A stretch of DNA of 64,000 nt from positions 297,454 to 361,453 of the forward strand of contig NW_005179291.1 in NCBI RefSeq assembly GCF_000350225.1, given 5' to 3'. The notes beneath the pieces were generated by a model. It saw only the letters and a list, made by a program, of their open reading frames with translations, ran no database searches and had not been told where the DNA came from. The position numbers and the translations under genes are program-made. How positions within the stretch are numbered: position 1 is the stretch's first letter; the number at the start of each line of letters is the position of its first letter. Shown one piece after another: positions 21,199 through 31,938 of the stretch. The DNA comes from Chondrus crispus. Lineage: Eukaryota > Rhodophyta > Florideophyceae > Gigartinales > Gigartinaceae.

Positions 21199-21741
21199 GT
21201 GAATACCTGTTTTTACGGGGTTGTGTTAGATCTGGAATTAGTACCGGTGCGCTCTGCGCCTGGGAAGCTGGTCACCGGTCGAACGGTTCGGACATCGGAG
21301 GTCGTATCCGTTGAGGTGCTTGAGCCTGAGGATCAACCTTCACCTCGGCTCGCGCTTCCGGGTCCGTCCTCGAGTTGCCCACCATATAGGATTCCTCGTA
21401 TTCCGCGCTCTGTTCCCGCACCAATAAAGAGAACTACGCATCGACTTTCTGCTCGGAAAGCGGCTGTTCTCGCGGATAAAGAGTTTAAGCGTGAGCGCAA
21501 GAGGAATCGTAAGGTGTGCCCGCGGTATAAGCGGTATTGTAAAGTGTGCGGCGTTAGTGGCAATAGTGCGAAGGCCTTTTACGACCACATTCAGTCTAGG
21601 TCTCATGGCATTCAAGTTGCCAACGCTAAGGAGACTCCGCGTTGTATCCCTTGCAATCGCGTCTTTGAGTCTCACGGGCACCTGAAGTGCCACGAGAACG
21701 GTGCCGCACACTTAAAGGTAGTTTGTGAACAGAATAGTTAG
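21199..21741 (+). CDS. CopA-3 leader ORF, two C2H2 zinc fingers
   Basis: Third copy of the leader ORF, about 180 codons, ending 172 nt before the gag ATG. Pro/Ser-rich N-terminal half, Lys/Arg-rich linker, then two CX2CX12HX5H fingers. The frame extends upstream into a hydrophobic stretch without any ATG, so the first codon is uncertain. A splice-donor-like GTAAGT lies about 120 nt upstream. Near-identical to the CopA-2 copy. I know of no Copia family with such an upstream ORF, but I cannot search. Confidence 0.58.
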   Translation: MNTCFYGVVLDLELVPVRSAPGKLVTGRTVRTSEVVSVEVLEPEDQPSPRLALPGPSSSCPPYRIPRIPRSVPAPIKRTTHRLSARKAAVLADKEFKRERKRNRKVCPRYKRYCKVCGVSGNSAKAFYDHIQSRSHGIQVANAKETPRCIPCNRVFESHGHLKCHENGAAHLKVVCEQNS

Positions 21742-21823
21742 GGATTTCTTCCAAATAAATTCACATATCTGTTCGCAAATTTCTCCTAGTGCAACTTCAT
21801 AGTAATCATATCGAACTTCTTAG

Positions 21824-21873
21824 ACGGGTGGGCTTGCCATTGTGTTGACTATCGGTTAACGGCTTGGGATCCC
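21824..21873 (+). promoter_or_regulatory. Conserved 50-nt leader element (CopA-3)
   Basis: Identical to the CopA-1 and CopA-2 copies; starts ACGGGTGGGC and ends GGGATCCC, 40 nt before the gag ATG. Confidence 0.7.
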
Positions 21874-21913
21874 CGAACGGATTTTCAAATACTTGAAGTT
21901 TATTTGCACTAAA

Positions 21914-24900
21914 ATGGAAGATCAAGGAGGAGGAGGATCCATCAGAATCGACAAACTGACGGACTCCAACTTCTACGTGTGGAAGCAGAAAATACAACTT
22001 CTGCTTGCTCTACGTGATGTTGACCAATACATCGTTGAGGGAAGAGTTCCAAGTGAGGAACGCGCGGAAGAGCGTAAGAAGTGGATCAGAGGTGACAGTA
22101 AAGCTAAAGCACTGATTGGTCTCTCCCTATCAGATGAGCATCTTGAGCATGTACGTGATGTTGATACTGCTCATGAGATGTGGGAAGCTATTGTCAACGT
22201 GTTTGAGAGGCACACTTTGCTGAACAAACTAGCTGCACGTCGTGAGTTCTACACTGTGAAGATGCTTTCCGGTGAAAAGGTGCTTGCATACATCAATCGT
22301 GTCAAGCAGCTGGCAGCCATCCTCAAGTCAATGAGCGTAAACATCGATGACAAGGAGATGGCCATGGCAGTGCTCAACGGTCTGCCTGCCCGTTTCGAGG
22401 CTCTCATCGTTGCACTTGATGCTCTCGGTAATGAGGAAAAGATATTCAGTTTGGACTTTGTGAAAAGTCGTCTGCTGCAGGAAGAGCAACGAGCAAACAT
22501 GAAGTCTAGCTCCTCACAGACATCGGCTCTGGTTAATCGTGCCCCGAACAATCGGGACATAAACGATTACAAATGCACGAACTGCGGTCATACAGGCCAT
22601 ACGGCAACCCGCTGCTGGGGAAAGGATTTGAATGGGCGTCGCCCGGCTCCTCCTAGCGGATATAAACCGCGTATGTCTCAGCGGAAACAATCTGCATTTG
22701 TCACACAGAAACCTGATCCCGACATGGTTGTAAACAGCGTCGACTTCACATGTCTGATGTCGAAAGCTTCGCACACGAACGATATGGAGATGTTGCCTTC
22801 GTGGCTCGTAGATTCAGCTTGTACAGCTCATATTACATATGACCGATCTCTGTTTGCAACGTATGAGCCACTTGAATCCGCCTCTGTTCAGATGGGAACC
22901 AAGGCTAGTGCAAAGGTTGCAGGCCGTGGTGACGTTCACTTGAAGTTAAATGTGAATGGCCGCATCGAACCGTGCAAGTTGACGGATGTATTGCACGTTC
23001 CGGACTTTGCGTTCTCTCTGCTCTCTGTCAGTCGAATGACTGAACTTGGACTAAAAGTTGGGTTCGAAAATGGAAAATGCATGATCAGACGAGGCTCAAC
23101 TGTAGTGGCGACTGCGACATTGGTTGGAGAACTTTACGTTCTCGACATCGTCAGTGACATCGGATCTGCACATGCTGCCACCCTGCAAACGTGGCATGAG
23201 CGCTTTGCACATGTGCATTCTCAAGGTATTGCTTCGATGATTCGTGACAATGTGGTAAGTGGAGTCAAACTACTTGGTAATGAGGCTAACAAAATCAACA
23301 ATACTGACAATGATTGCATCTCTGAAAAATGTTCTGCGTGCGTCTACGGCAAAGCCACTCGATCTGTGATCCCAAAAGAGCGGTCCTCAAGGCGGGCATA
23401 CTTCTGTCTAGACTTAGTTCACTCTGATGTTTGTGGCCCCTTAGAGGTGTAGTCCATTGGTGGTGCCAAGTACTTCATTACCTTCATAGATGATCACTCA
23501 AACTGGTCAGTAGTGTACCCTATGCATCATAAATCAGAAGCATTTGAACGATACAAAATGTTTGCACAACTTGCTCAGACTCACACTGGTCGCAAGATCA
23601 AAGTGCTTCGCACCGATCGAGGTGGTGAGTATCTGTCCACGGAGTTTAAGTCTTTTCTGATTGCAAATGGTACTCAGCATCAAATGACGACCGCGTACAC
23701 ACCGGATCAAAATGGAGTCGCCGAACGACTGAACAGAACTTTGGTAAACTTGGTGCGCTCCATGCTAGCGCACAAGAAAGTTACAAAGGGGTTCTGGGCA
23801 GAAGCACTTGCCAATGCAGTGTACGTTCGAAATCGAGTCACGTCACGTGCCATTCCCCCCAAGATGACCCCATACCACTTATGGATGAAATCTGTGCCAA
23901 ATGTTGGTCATTTGCGTGTTTTCGGTTCAAAGTGTTGGTATACATTACCAAAACACAACATCCAGAAACTTGACGCCCGTGCAAAGGAGGCAATGTTTCT
24001 GGGGTATGCTGAAAATACGAAAGCTTACAAGTTGTGGGATGGTGATTTACACAAAGTGATCGTATCCAGAGATGTTACTTTTGACGAGTCCACGGGAGGC
24101 AAATCTGGTGAACCGATGGATACAAACGAGGAGGTTTCAACTGATGATGACACAATCAACTTGAACATCGATGAGGAAGTTGCAGAAAATGATGCAGTGG
24201 CATCAGAAGCATCATCGCCGGATGAACAACAAGACTCTGATGAATCCTCCAACTCCTCCCCAACTGCAGGGGAGGACGAAACCACCGAAACAGTTGACCA
24301 ACACGTAGTTGAGGAAGAAACTATTGATCCGCCAACTAATCTCCGTCGGTCCACTCGCATTCGCAAAACGCCTGGGGCGTGGTGGGCAGCAGCTTTGGTG
24401 ACTGCTGGACTCCTTAGCCACGCCCATGTGATAACGGAAATCCCAAACTCGTACAAGCAAGCTATGGATTCTCCAAAAGCTCGCTTCTGGCAGAAGGGCA
24501 TCGACAAAGAACTTGCTTCACAACACAAAAACAAAACATGGACACTTGTTCCAAGATCTAAAGCATCGAACATCCTGACGTCCAGGTGGGTTTTCGGAGT
24601 GAAGCAACTTCCTGACGAGTCCGGAAAATTGGTCGAAACTGCAAAGGGACGTCTTGTGGCACGAGGCTTTCAACAAGTAGAAGGCATCGATTACACTGAA
24701 ACTTTCGCCCCTGTCATCAAGTTCACAACTATCCGTCTGCTGCTGGCACTGGTTGCGCACTTTGACCTTGAGCTGCATCAGATGGACGTGGTGACTGCCT
24801 TCCTCAGCGGTGACCTTCACGAAGAAATCTACATGGAGCAACCTGAAGGATGCATCGACAAAGTCAAACCTGATTCGGTGTGTAAACTTTTGAAAGCAAT

Positions 24901-26032
24901 CTATGGTCTTAAGCAAGCCCATCGCCAATGGCATAGTAAGATCGATGAGTTTCTGATCACTGAACTTGGTTTCAACACTACACGCAGCGACCCATGTCTT
25001 TACATTCGACGTCAAGGCAATGTCATCATGATTATCGCGTTGTACGTGGACGATCTGCTGCTAGCTGGAAGTGACTTGGAGTCCATATTATGGATGAAAA
25101 ATGAACTCAACAAACGATTCGATATGAAAGACCTTGGCGAAGCGAAGACTTGTATTGGTCTAGAGATCGACCGTATACGTTCTAAACACGTCCTGACCGT
25201 CACGCAGTCGAAGTATGCCCAAGCAGTACTGAAACGGTTCAAAATGTCGGCATGCAATCCTTGCGTTACTCCGATGGAACAGTCTCGACATGTCACAATG
25301 CAAGTGGCCGAAACTGGCACTGATGACAACCCATGCTTTGAACCATATCGTCAGGCCATTGGATGTCTAATGTTCCTAATGGTCGGGACCCGCCCCGATA
25401 TTGCGTATGCCATTGGAAAGTTATCTCAACACTGTGCCGACCCTCACGATTCGCATTGGACAGGTGTGAAACGTGTTTTGAGATACTTGCGTGGGTCCCA
25501 GCATCTTGGAATAGTGTTTGGTAAAGATGATCTTGGTACGGAACTTCATGGATATAGCGACGCAGATTGGGGTGGATGCCTTGAATCACGAAAATCAACG
25601 AGTGGGTACGTGTTCAAGCTTTGTGATGGGCCTATCAGTTGGGCTTCCCGGAAACAAACAGTAGTTGCAAAGTCTACTTGTGAGGCAGAATACATCGCAC
25701 TCAGTGAAGCATGCAAAGAGGCCGCGTGGCTTCGACGCTTCCATGCTGATGTACTTGGTGCGAATTCGGATCCAACAATTCGCGTTGGATGTGACAACGC
25801 TGGTACGATTGCGTTTGCTCAGAACGAATCTACAAATCGTCGCAACAAGCACATTGATATTACGTATCATTTTGTTCGAGATGCGGTGCAGCGAAAACTG
25901 GTCACATTGTACCATTGTCCGACAACAGAAATGCCAGCCGATATGCTGACCAAACCACTTGGTCGCGTGCTGTTTGAAAAGTTCGTGGGCATGGTTGGGC
26001 TTTCCGAGTGCAAAGCTGCCCAAAGCATGTGA
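21914..26032 (+). pseudogene. CopA-3 gag-pol, full length, about one break
   Basis: Same domain order as the CopA-1 polyprotein: Gag with CTNCGHTGHTATRC knuckle, protease, integrase D,D35E, RT YVDD, RNase H, ending CKAAQSM. It differs from CopA-1 at few positions. Start at the ATG 21914. Confidence 0.93.
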
Positions 26033-26043
26033 TCGAGGGGAGG

Positions 26044-27307
26044 TATTGAAAATGTGCGACCACATGCTGTTATCTGAAAAGGTCAAAATCGAGTGACACG
26101 TGTACATGACTGCACGGTCCGGGCGCTCTTACCCATATCACGACATGACACGTGTAAAATCCCAGATTTTGGGGTTCCGGGGACGAAAGTGGCCTCTCGG
26201 AGGGTCATGCAAATTTGCATAGTTTTGCCAAGTGGAACCTTGGCCCGTAGCACTATAGACTACACAGGAAATACTGCAATTCTATTGGCCCTCAGGTCTA
26301 ATGCTGCAAATCTATTGGTCGAGCGTTGTCCACGTGTGCGTCATTGGCCTTGTGATGTACTTTAAATGGCCTGTATATGCCATAATTACGTTGTTTTGAG
26401 GGTTTCAAGTGGTTTGCCATGGTTGTAATGGGTAATTGCATGGGGCCCCCGGGCGGGACACATGTATGCCGTGTACACATGTACACGTCGCCAGGTGGAT
26501 TCGTGTACGTACACATGTACACGCATCCAGGTGTATGCACATGAGGGTTTACAGTTTTACAGTGTCAGACTGTTTGCGATCCTGCGCGTGTCCGAGTACA
26601 GTACATGTGAATCAAAAGTACAACAAGTACTTCTCGCGAGAGGAATACAGTTGTGCGATTATTCTGTGTACGCGTCACGCTGTATGCGAGTCTTGCGTGA
26701 GCACGCGCCGTTGCACTGTGCTCTCGTCATGGTGCGCCGTTGGATGCAAGTTCATGACAGTACTCGTGTGATTTACATGTATTCTCATGTGAGTTGTGTA
26801 GAAAGTCTGGATGCACATTGTTATAACTTGCCATAATTATCTGACAGTGCTTGGCGAAATTAGTAAGGTGAGAAACAAGGATACGTATGGCGATTGTGAT
26901 ATGAAAGACGTTTGCGTTGTTGGAAATAGACAAGTGCCAAGTTGTTCGTTGCACAACAATGAAGTCTGGCATGACTGGATGCAGATTAGTAAGGTGTGAA
27001 ACAGTTGCATGCATAGGGCCATGGTTTACAGTCATTTGGAATGTGTAGAAATAGTTGTGAGCTAATAGTTACGAATCGATTCGTAAGGTGGAAATCGAAC
27101 AGTATGGTCGGGCCACAAGAGGACCGCGCTTGGTCGCGCATAGTAGAGTATGGTTTACTGGGAGTCGGAGTAGAGCGATAGTGTAGCACTCGAAGTGTAT
27201 AAGTATTGCAGGAAAACGGCTTCAAAGTAAACCTCGGCACCAACTCCTTCACTCACACACATCAACCTGCCTTCCTTCTTTCCCTTGCCCCTCCGAACCT
27301 ACCATTA
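26044..27307 (+). repeat. CopA-3 3' LTR (1264 bp)
   Basis: Follows the polypurine tract GAGGGGAGG at 26035-26043. Subtype A throughout, unlike the start of the 5' LTR. Confidence 0.92.
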
Positions 27308-30211
27308 GAAAACCCATCGAGATGTCAAGATGTTTGACGCCTCAGATCGAGGAACAAGTTTCCAAGTCCGATTCTTGGTCTGCGAGGCAAGTTCTTTGTC
27401 AATGCCGGTCTGCCAAAATGTCTCAGTATAGTCAAGACCTTGCACTTGCTGGAATCCACGAGCAACAAGTCTGGCTTTTGCACTTTCAACTATATTGCCA
27501 TTTGCATCAGGCAGTTGCTTGACATTGAAAACCCATCGAGATGTCAAGATGTTTGACGCCTCAGATCGAGGAACAAGTTTCCAAGTGCGATTCTTGGTCT
27601 GCGAGGCAAGTTCTTTGTCAATACCGGTCTGCCAAAATGCACCTCTAGGACCGTTGGTTGCCTGGTTGAAAGTCTTGGGACCTTCAATAGCGACATGCGC
27701 ATGTGAAAGAAGAGCAGCTGCAAAGTTGCTCCTCCACCATGATCCGGAAGGTCTGCTGACTCGAGACGATCTTCGTACAGCTGGAGTCGGAGTTGGAGGG
27801 GTGACATTCGGAGTTTCGAAGGCGGTTGGTACATCATCTTCATCTTCATCATTCTCACTTACAGAATGAGCGCCATCGTTTTCAAGAACCTCCTCCGAAA
27901 CTTCATCCTCTTCAGAACCGACCTCATCCGTATTTGGGGTATCAGCTGTATTCCCATTGTCGCCACCGAGCAATACAACGTCAACATCAGAGTTGATTGA
28001 ATCACTTTCGTGTGCAGGAATGTCATGCATCCCACATGTCGATTCATCAAACATGACATCCCGTGACACAACAATTTTATTCAACTCTCCGTCCCAAAGT
28101 TTGTATGCCTTACTGCATTGCGAATACCCAAGAAACATCGCTTCACGCGCTCGCAAGTCCAGCTTGCGGAGCTCTAATTTTGGTAATGTATACCAACATT
28201 TTGACCCAAATACTGGCAAATGGCCAACATTTGGAGTGGAATTCATCCAAATGTGGTGCGGAGTTGTATTAACCGGCAAAGCGCGTGAAGTAACTCGATT
28301 GCGTACATATACCGAAGTGGCAAGAGCCTCGGCCCAGAATCGCTTACTGACCTGTTTATGAGAATGCATAGAGCCGACAAGATCAATCAAAGTTCGATTT
28401 AAACGTTCAGCAACACCGTTTTGTTCAGGAGTGTACGCCGTTGTGAGTTGGTGCTGCGTACCGTTTAAATCTAAATGCGACTTGAATTCCGTCGACAAGT
28501 ACTCTCCCCCTCGATCAGTGCGAAGCACCTTTACTTTGCGACCAGTGTGGGTTTGGGCCAACTTTTCATACAACTTGTATTTTGCAAACGCCTCAGATTC
28601 ATTTCTCATCGTGTACACAACAATCCAGTTCGAGTGATCATCTACAAATGTAATGAAGTATCTCGAGCCACCAATGGACTGTACTTCAAGTGGCCCGCAC
28701 ACATCAAAATGTACCAAGTCAAGACAGTTCTGTGCTCGAGACGATGATCGCTGTTTTGGGATTACTGATCGCGTTGCTTTCCCGAACACACACGCAGGAC
28801 AAATGAGAGGGTGATTGTCAGACTTCGGATTCATTGCACTGATCACATCGCTTTGACGAACGTTGATGCCACTTACCACATTATTGTGAATCATTGATGC
28901 GATTCCTTGTGCATTAAAATGGGCCATGCGTTCATGTAGCGTTTGCAGGGTAACTACGCGAGCAGAAAAGGTTTCATTCATGACGTCAAGTATGTACAAA
29001 TCCCCAACTTGACTCGCTGTGGCAACTACAGTTGGTCCTGCAGTAAGGCGGCATTTCTCATTTTCAAATGACACTTGCAAACCCTTTGAGACCATTTGGC
29101 TAACAGACAGTAGCGAGTATCCAAAATCAGGGACGTGCAAAACGTTTGACAATTTGCAAGGATGTGGACTACCGTTCACATTCAACATGAATTCTACTTC
29201 GCCGCGACCAGCGACATTGGCTCTAGCCTTCGTACCCATCTTGACTGATCCAGATTGCATCTGTTCATACGTAACGAACAAAGAGCGATCAAACGTAATG
29301 TGAGCTCTGCAAACGGAATCGACATGCCATGACCGTGCGTTTGCAGCCCTCTTTTCTGGAGTGGAAGTCGAAAGCAAGCAAGGAAAGTCACTCTCAGCAA
29401 AGGCAGCAGTAGAATTGTCATCTCGAGAAACGAATGCACTTGGCTTCAAGCCAGTGTTGCGTGACCGAAAACCATCTGGCGGTGCAGGTCGGCGCCCATT
29501 CACGTCCTTGCCCCAACAACGCGGTGCAGTATGCCCATATCTATTGCAATTCGTACATTTCATATCGCGTCGAATAGGCATACGATTGACAAGTGCAGGT
29601 GCATGTGGTGATGAAGCAGAAGCGGTTTTCATGCTTTCTCGTTGTTCTTCTTGCAGCAGACGACTCTTCACAAAATCGAGTCCAAACACTTTATCCTCAT
29701 TGCCAAGTGCGTCAAGTGCAACAATCAAGTTATCAAATCGTGGAGGCAAGCCATTCAACACAGCCATTGCAATTTCTTTATCGTCAATCTCAACACTCAT
29801 TGACTGCAGTCTGGCAGCAAGTTGCTTCACACGATTGATGAACACAAGCACTTTCTCGGATGGGAGCATGGAAACAGTGTAAAAGTCGCGACGGGCGGCA
29901 AGTTTGTTGAGCAAAGTATGACGCTCAAACACATTCAGAATTGCTTCCCATGTCTCTTTCGCACTGCTACACCCTCGCACATGTTGCAAGTAGTCATCAG
30001 AAAGCGTGAGTCCGATGACTGCCTTTGCTTTTGCGTCACCACGGATCCACTTTCTCCGGTCATCTGAGGTCGCATTCTCCGGTATATCATCAAAAACGTA
30101 TTGATCGACATCTCGGAGAGCAAGCAGTAGCTGGATTTTCTGCTTCCAGATGTAAAAGTTAGATGCGGTCAGCTTCTCGATTCTGACCGATCCAGAGCTT
30201 TGGTCATCCAT
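27308..30211 (-). pseudogene. CopB-2 gag-pol, 5' part
   Basis: Begins at ATG 30211 (MDDQSSGSVRIEKL). Gag with CCHC knuckle CTNCNRYGHTAPRC, protease region, integrase (H...H, CPACVFGK, LRTDRGGEY, EQNGVAERLNRT) and the start of RT. Clearly homologous to CopA but diverged throughout, so a distinct family. The rest of RT and RNase H is at 18227-19430 beyond CopA-3. The coding region is split and rearranged, so it encodes no complete polyprotein. Confidence 0.92.
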
Positions 30212-30257
30212 TTCGCCGAATGGATGTACCCTTCGAGTATACAAGGTCTTCTGTTCC

Positions 30258-30307
30258 GGGATCCCAAGCCGTTAACCGATATTCAACACAATGGCAAGCC
30301 CACCCGT
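30258..30307 (-). promoter_or_regulatory. Conserved 50-nt leader element (CopB-2)
   Basis: Matches the CopA element at 49 of 50 positions while the sequence on both sides has diverged. It lies about 45 nt upstream of the CopB gag ATG. Confidence 0.75.
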
Positions 30308-30649
30308 ATAGGAAGTTTGTAGCGATTACTCGGAACGTTCTTGGTGCTTGTTCCCGGCGGAGTGGAACAAGCGTATTCTTCTTAAAAATGCCTTAGGGCG
30401 CTACCCCTGTATGTCGGCCAGTGCGGGTCTTTCGACTGTGAACTGAATCAAACGTGCCACGAGTAAGCACAACAACTTTGCCTGTAGACGAACCAGGACT
30501 TTTGGTCACTACCGCGAACGGTCCCTGCAACCGAAATCGGCTTGTCCAAACTTGATACGGCACTACCCCAATGAGGTTTCCCACAACACAAGAATGAAAC
30601 TGCCTTCGTCGTACTCGTGTGATTTGTTCACAATCACGCCTAGGGTCAC
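30308..30649 (-). other. CopB-2 leader, gag-proximal segment
   Basis: Non-LTR leader interrupted by Gyp-1 at 30650. It holds a 63-codon minus-strand frame (30393-30584) with no recognised domain. It occupies the position of the CopA zinc-finger ORF but has no Cys/His fingers. Confidence 0.45.
30645..30649. repeat. Gyp-1 target-site duplication, left copy (GTCAC)
   Basis: GTCAC precedes the left LTR here and follows the right LTR at 47160-47164, so Gyp-1 is a single intact insertion. Confidence 0.92.
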
Positions 30650-31271
30650 TGTAGCATAAACCCCCGGCCGCGTTGGGGGTTTAGCTGTGGTTCTTCGAAG
30701 ACCTGTGTACGCGAGAGAGGACAAAAACACACACACCAGAAAAGAACGCGGGCGGTGGTAGCGTGGGAGAGCGGTGGGGAGCGGACGCGAACACAGTACG
30801 CGGTAGAGCGGTTCGACGCGCTCGACGCCCCGGGGCGGCGCTAGTTAGCGTTCTAGCACCGACGGGCGGAGGCGGATCCAGCTCGCGCGCGTACGTTCGC
30901 GACCGCTACCCGCGTTAGTTTCTAGTTAACGCGCTCGCGTTAAGAGAACGCGTTTAGAATAAGCGGCCGGGGTTAGACCTGCGGTGGAGGATCTGGTACC
31001 AAGCCCGTGCTTGTCCTTGTCCTCCCTCCGCCGCCGGTCGCCCTGTCATTTAATATACAAGTAAATAATCTATCATAACAGATACTACAGTATCTAGGTA
31101 GCGCCTTACACGGTAAGCTCGCGCGCCTTACTCCGGATCGTCACGCTGTAAACGTGCACAGCGAGCAGCAATCGTGTACTTACAGGCGCCGGTGTGCGCG
31201 CTGTAATGCATTTTGCGGGAGTACAGTAGTCACCCCGCGCGTTCAAATAACGTCCTCGCGATTATGCTACA
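30650..31271 (-). repeat. Gyp-1 3' LTR (622 bp)
   Basis: Starts TGTAGCATAA and ends TTATGCTACA, a perfect 10-bp terminal inverted repeat. An AT-rich island near 31050-31090 in GC-rich surroundings contains TATATTAAAT on the minus strand, a TATA-box candidate. Confidence 0.94.
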
Positions 31272-31310
31272 GAGCCCCCCCCTCAAGGGTGAACGTCCGC
31301 GTTCACTCTT
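31272..31310 (-). promoter_or_regulatory. Gyp-1 3' polypurine tract and adjoining hairpin
   Basis: The minus strand reads a G8 polypurine run directly before the LTR. Beside it is TGAACGTCCGCGTTCA, a 6-bp stem with a 4-nt loop. The block recurs at 39131-39163. Confidence 0.75.
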
Positions 31311-31938
31311 TTGGTCGCGCACGGGGGGGGTTATAGTCCACGACAGCAATTCGAGTCCTCATGCGTACCCACCACGCGTGCTCTTCCACTCTCTGTAGCG
31401 CCGGGGTTGAGGTCGCGCGGCCGCTCTTACAGAATAAGCGACGTAGGGGTGCGGTGGTTCGCGTGACCGACGCGAAGGGGAGGAGCGGTAGTCATGAGAG
31501 CCGCAGCGGGGCGGTGGCTAACGGTCGCTGGCTCGAGGTCTCCCCCTTCTTAGGCCTGGTACCCTTGCGACGGGCGAGCGGAGGTGGCCTTGTGGAGCAT
31601 GGCGCGTCTCCTCCGGCTCGTACTGTGCCCCGGGCGACCCCAATCGCGACGGCCTTTACAGCGCCCGTGATGACGCCTTCACCTGGCAGCTTATGCGCAC
31701 CCGCCATATGCGAACGCGTGCCGGTGGGGTACAAATTTGCCCTCGATTTTTTTTGGTTCTTCTATATCCACAACGGCGGCTGGTGTGTTGTCCGGCCGCG
31801 CGCCGCAGTCCCTGCCCTAGCTGACCGCGTGCCTTTCCTACAGCGCCCCTTGCGCTTACCACTCTTGACGCGTTCTCCTTCGGTTTCCTTTTGACCCGCC
31901 CCTCTCCCGTGCCTCATCGCGTCCTTCACTCGTTCCAG
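31311..31938 (+). other. Gap between Gyp-1 3' LTR and antisense ORF
   Basis: GC-rich, no recognised protein. It would be the leader of the antisense ORF if that is transcribed from the LTR on the plus strand; no clear core promoter seen. Confidence 0.4.

Larger units (their letters stand above)
19431..27307 (+). mobile_element. CopA-3, Copia element, complete length, one or few breaks
   Basis: Plus-strand CopA with both LTRs (19431-20692 and 26044-27307), primer-binding site, leader, zinc-finger ORF, 50-nt leader element, gag-pol and polypurine tract. All parts are present in full length, but gag-pol is not entirely open (about one break). No matching short duplication is visible at its ends, because the surrounding CopB-2 is rearranged there. 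The two LTRs differ in their first ~100 nt. Confidence 0.92.

Noticed and set aside
30393-30584. 63-codon minus-strand frame in the CopB leader
   Set aside because: Sits where CopA has its zinc-finger ORF, but is short, with no motif and a single copy; not called as a gene.
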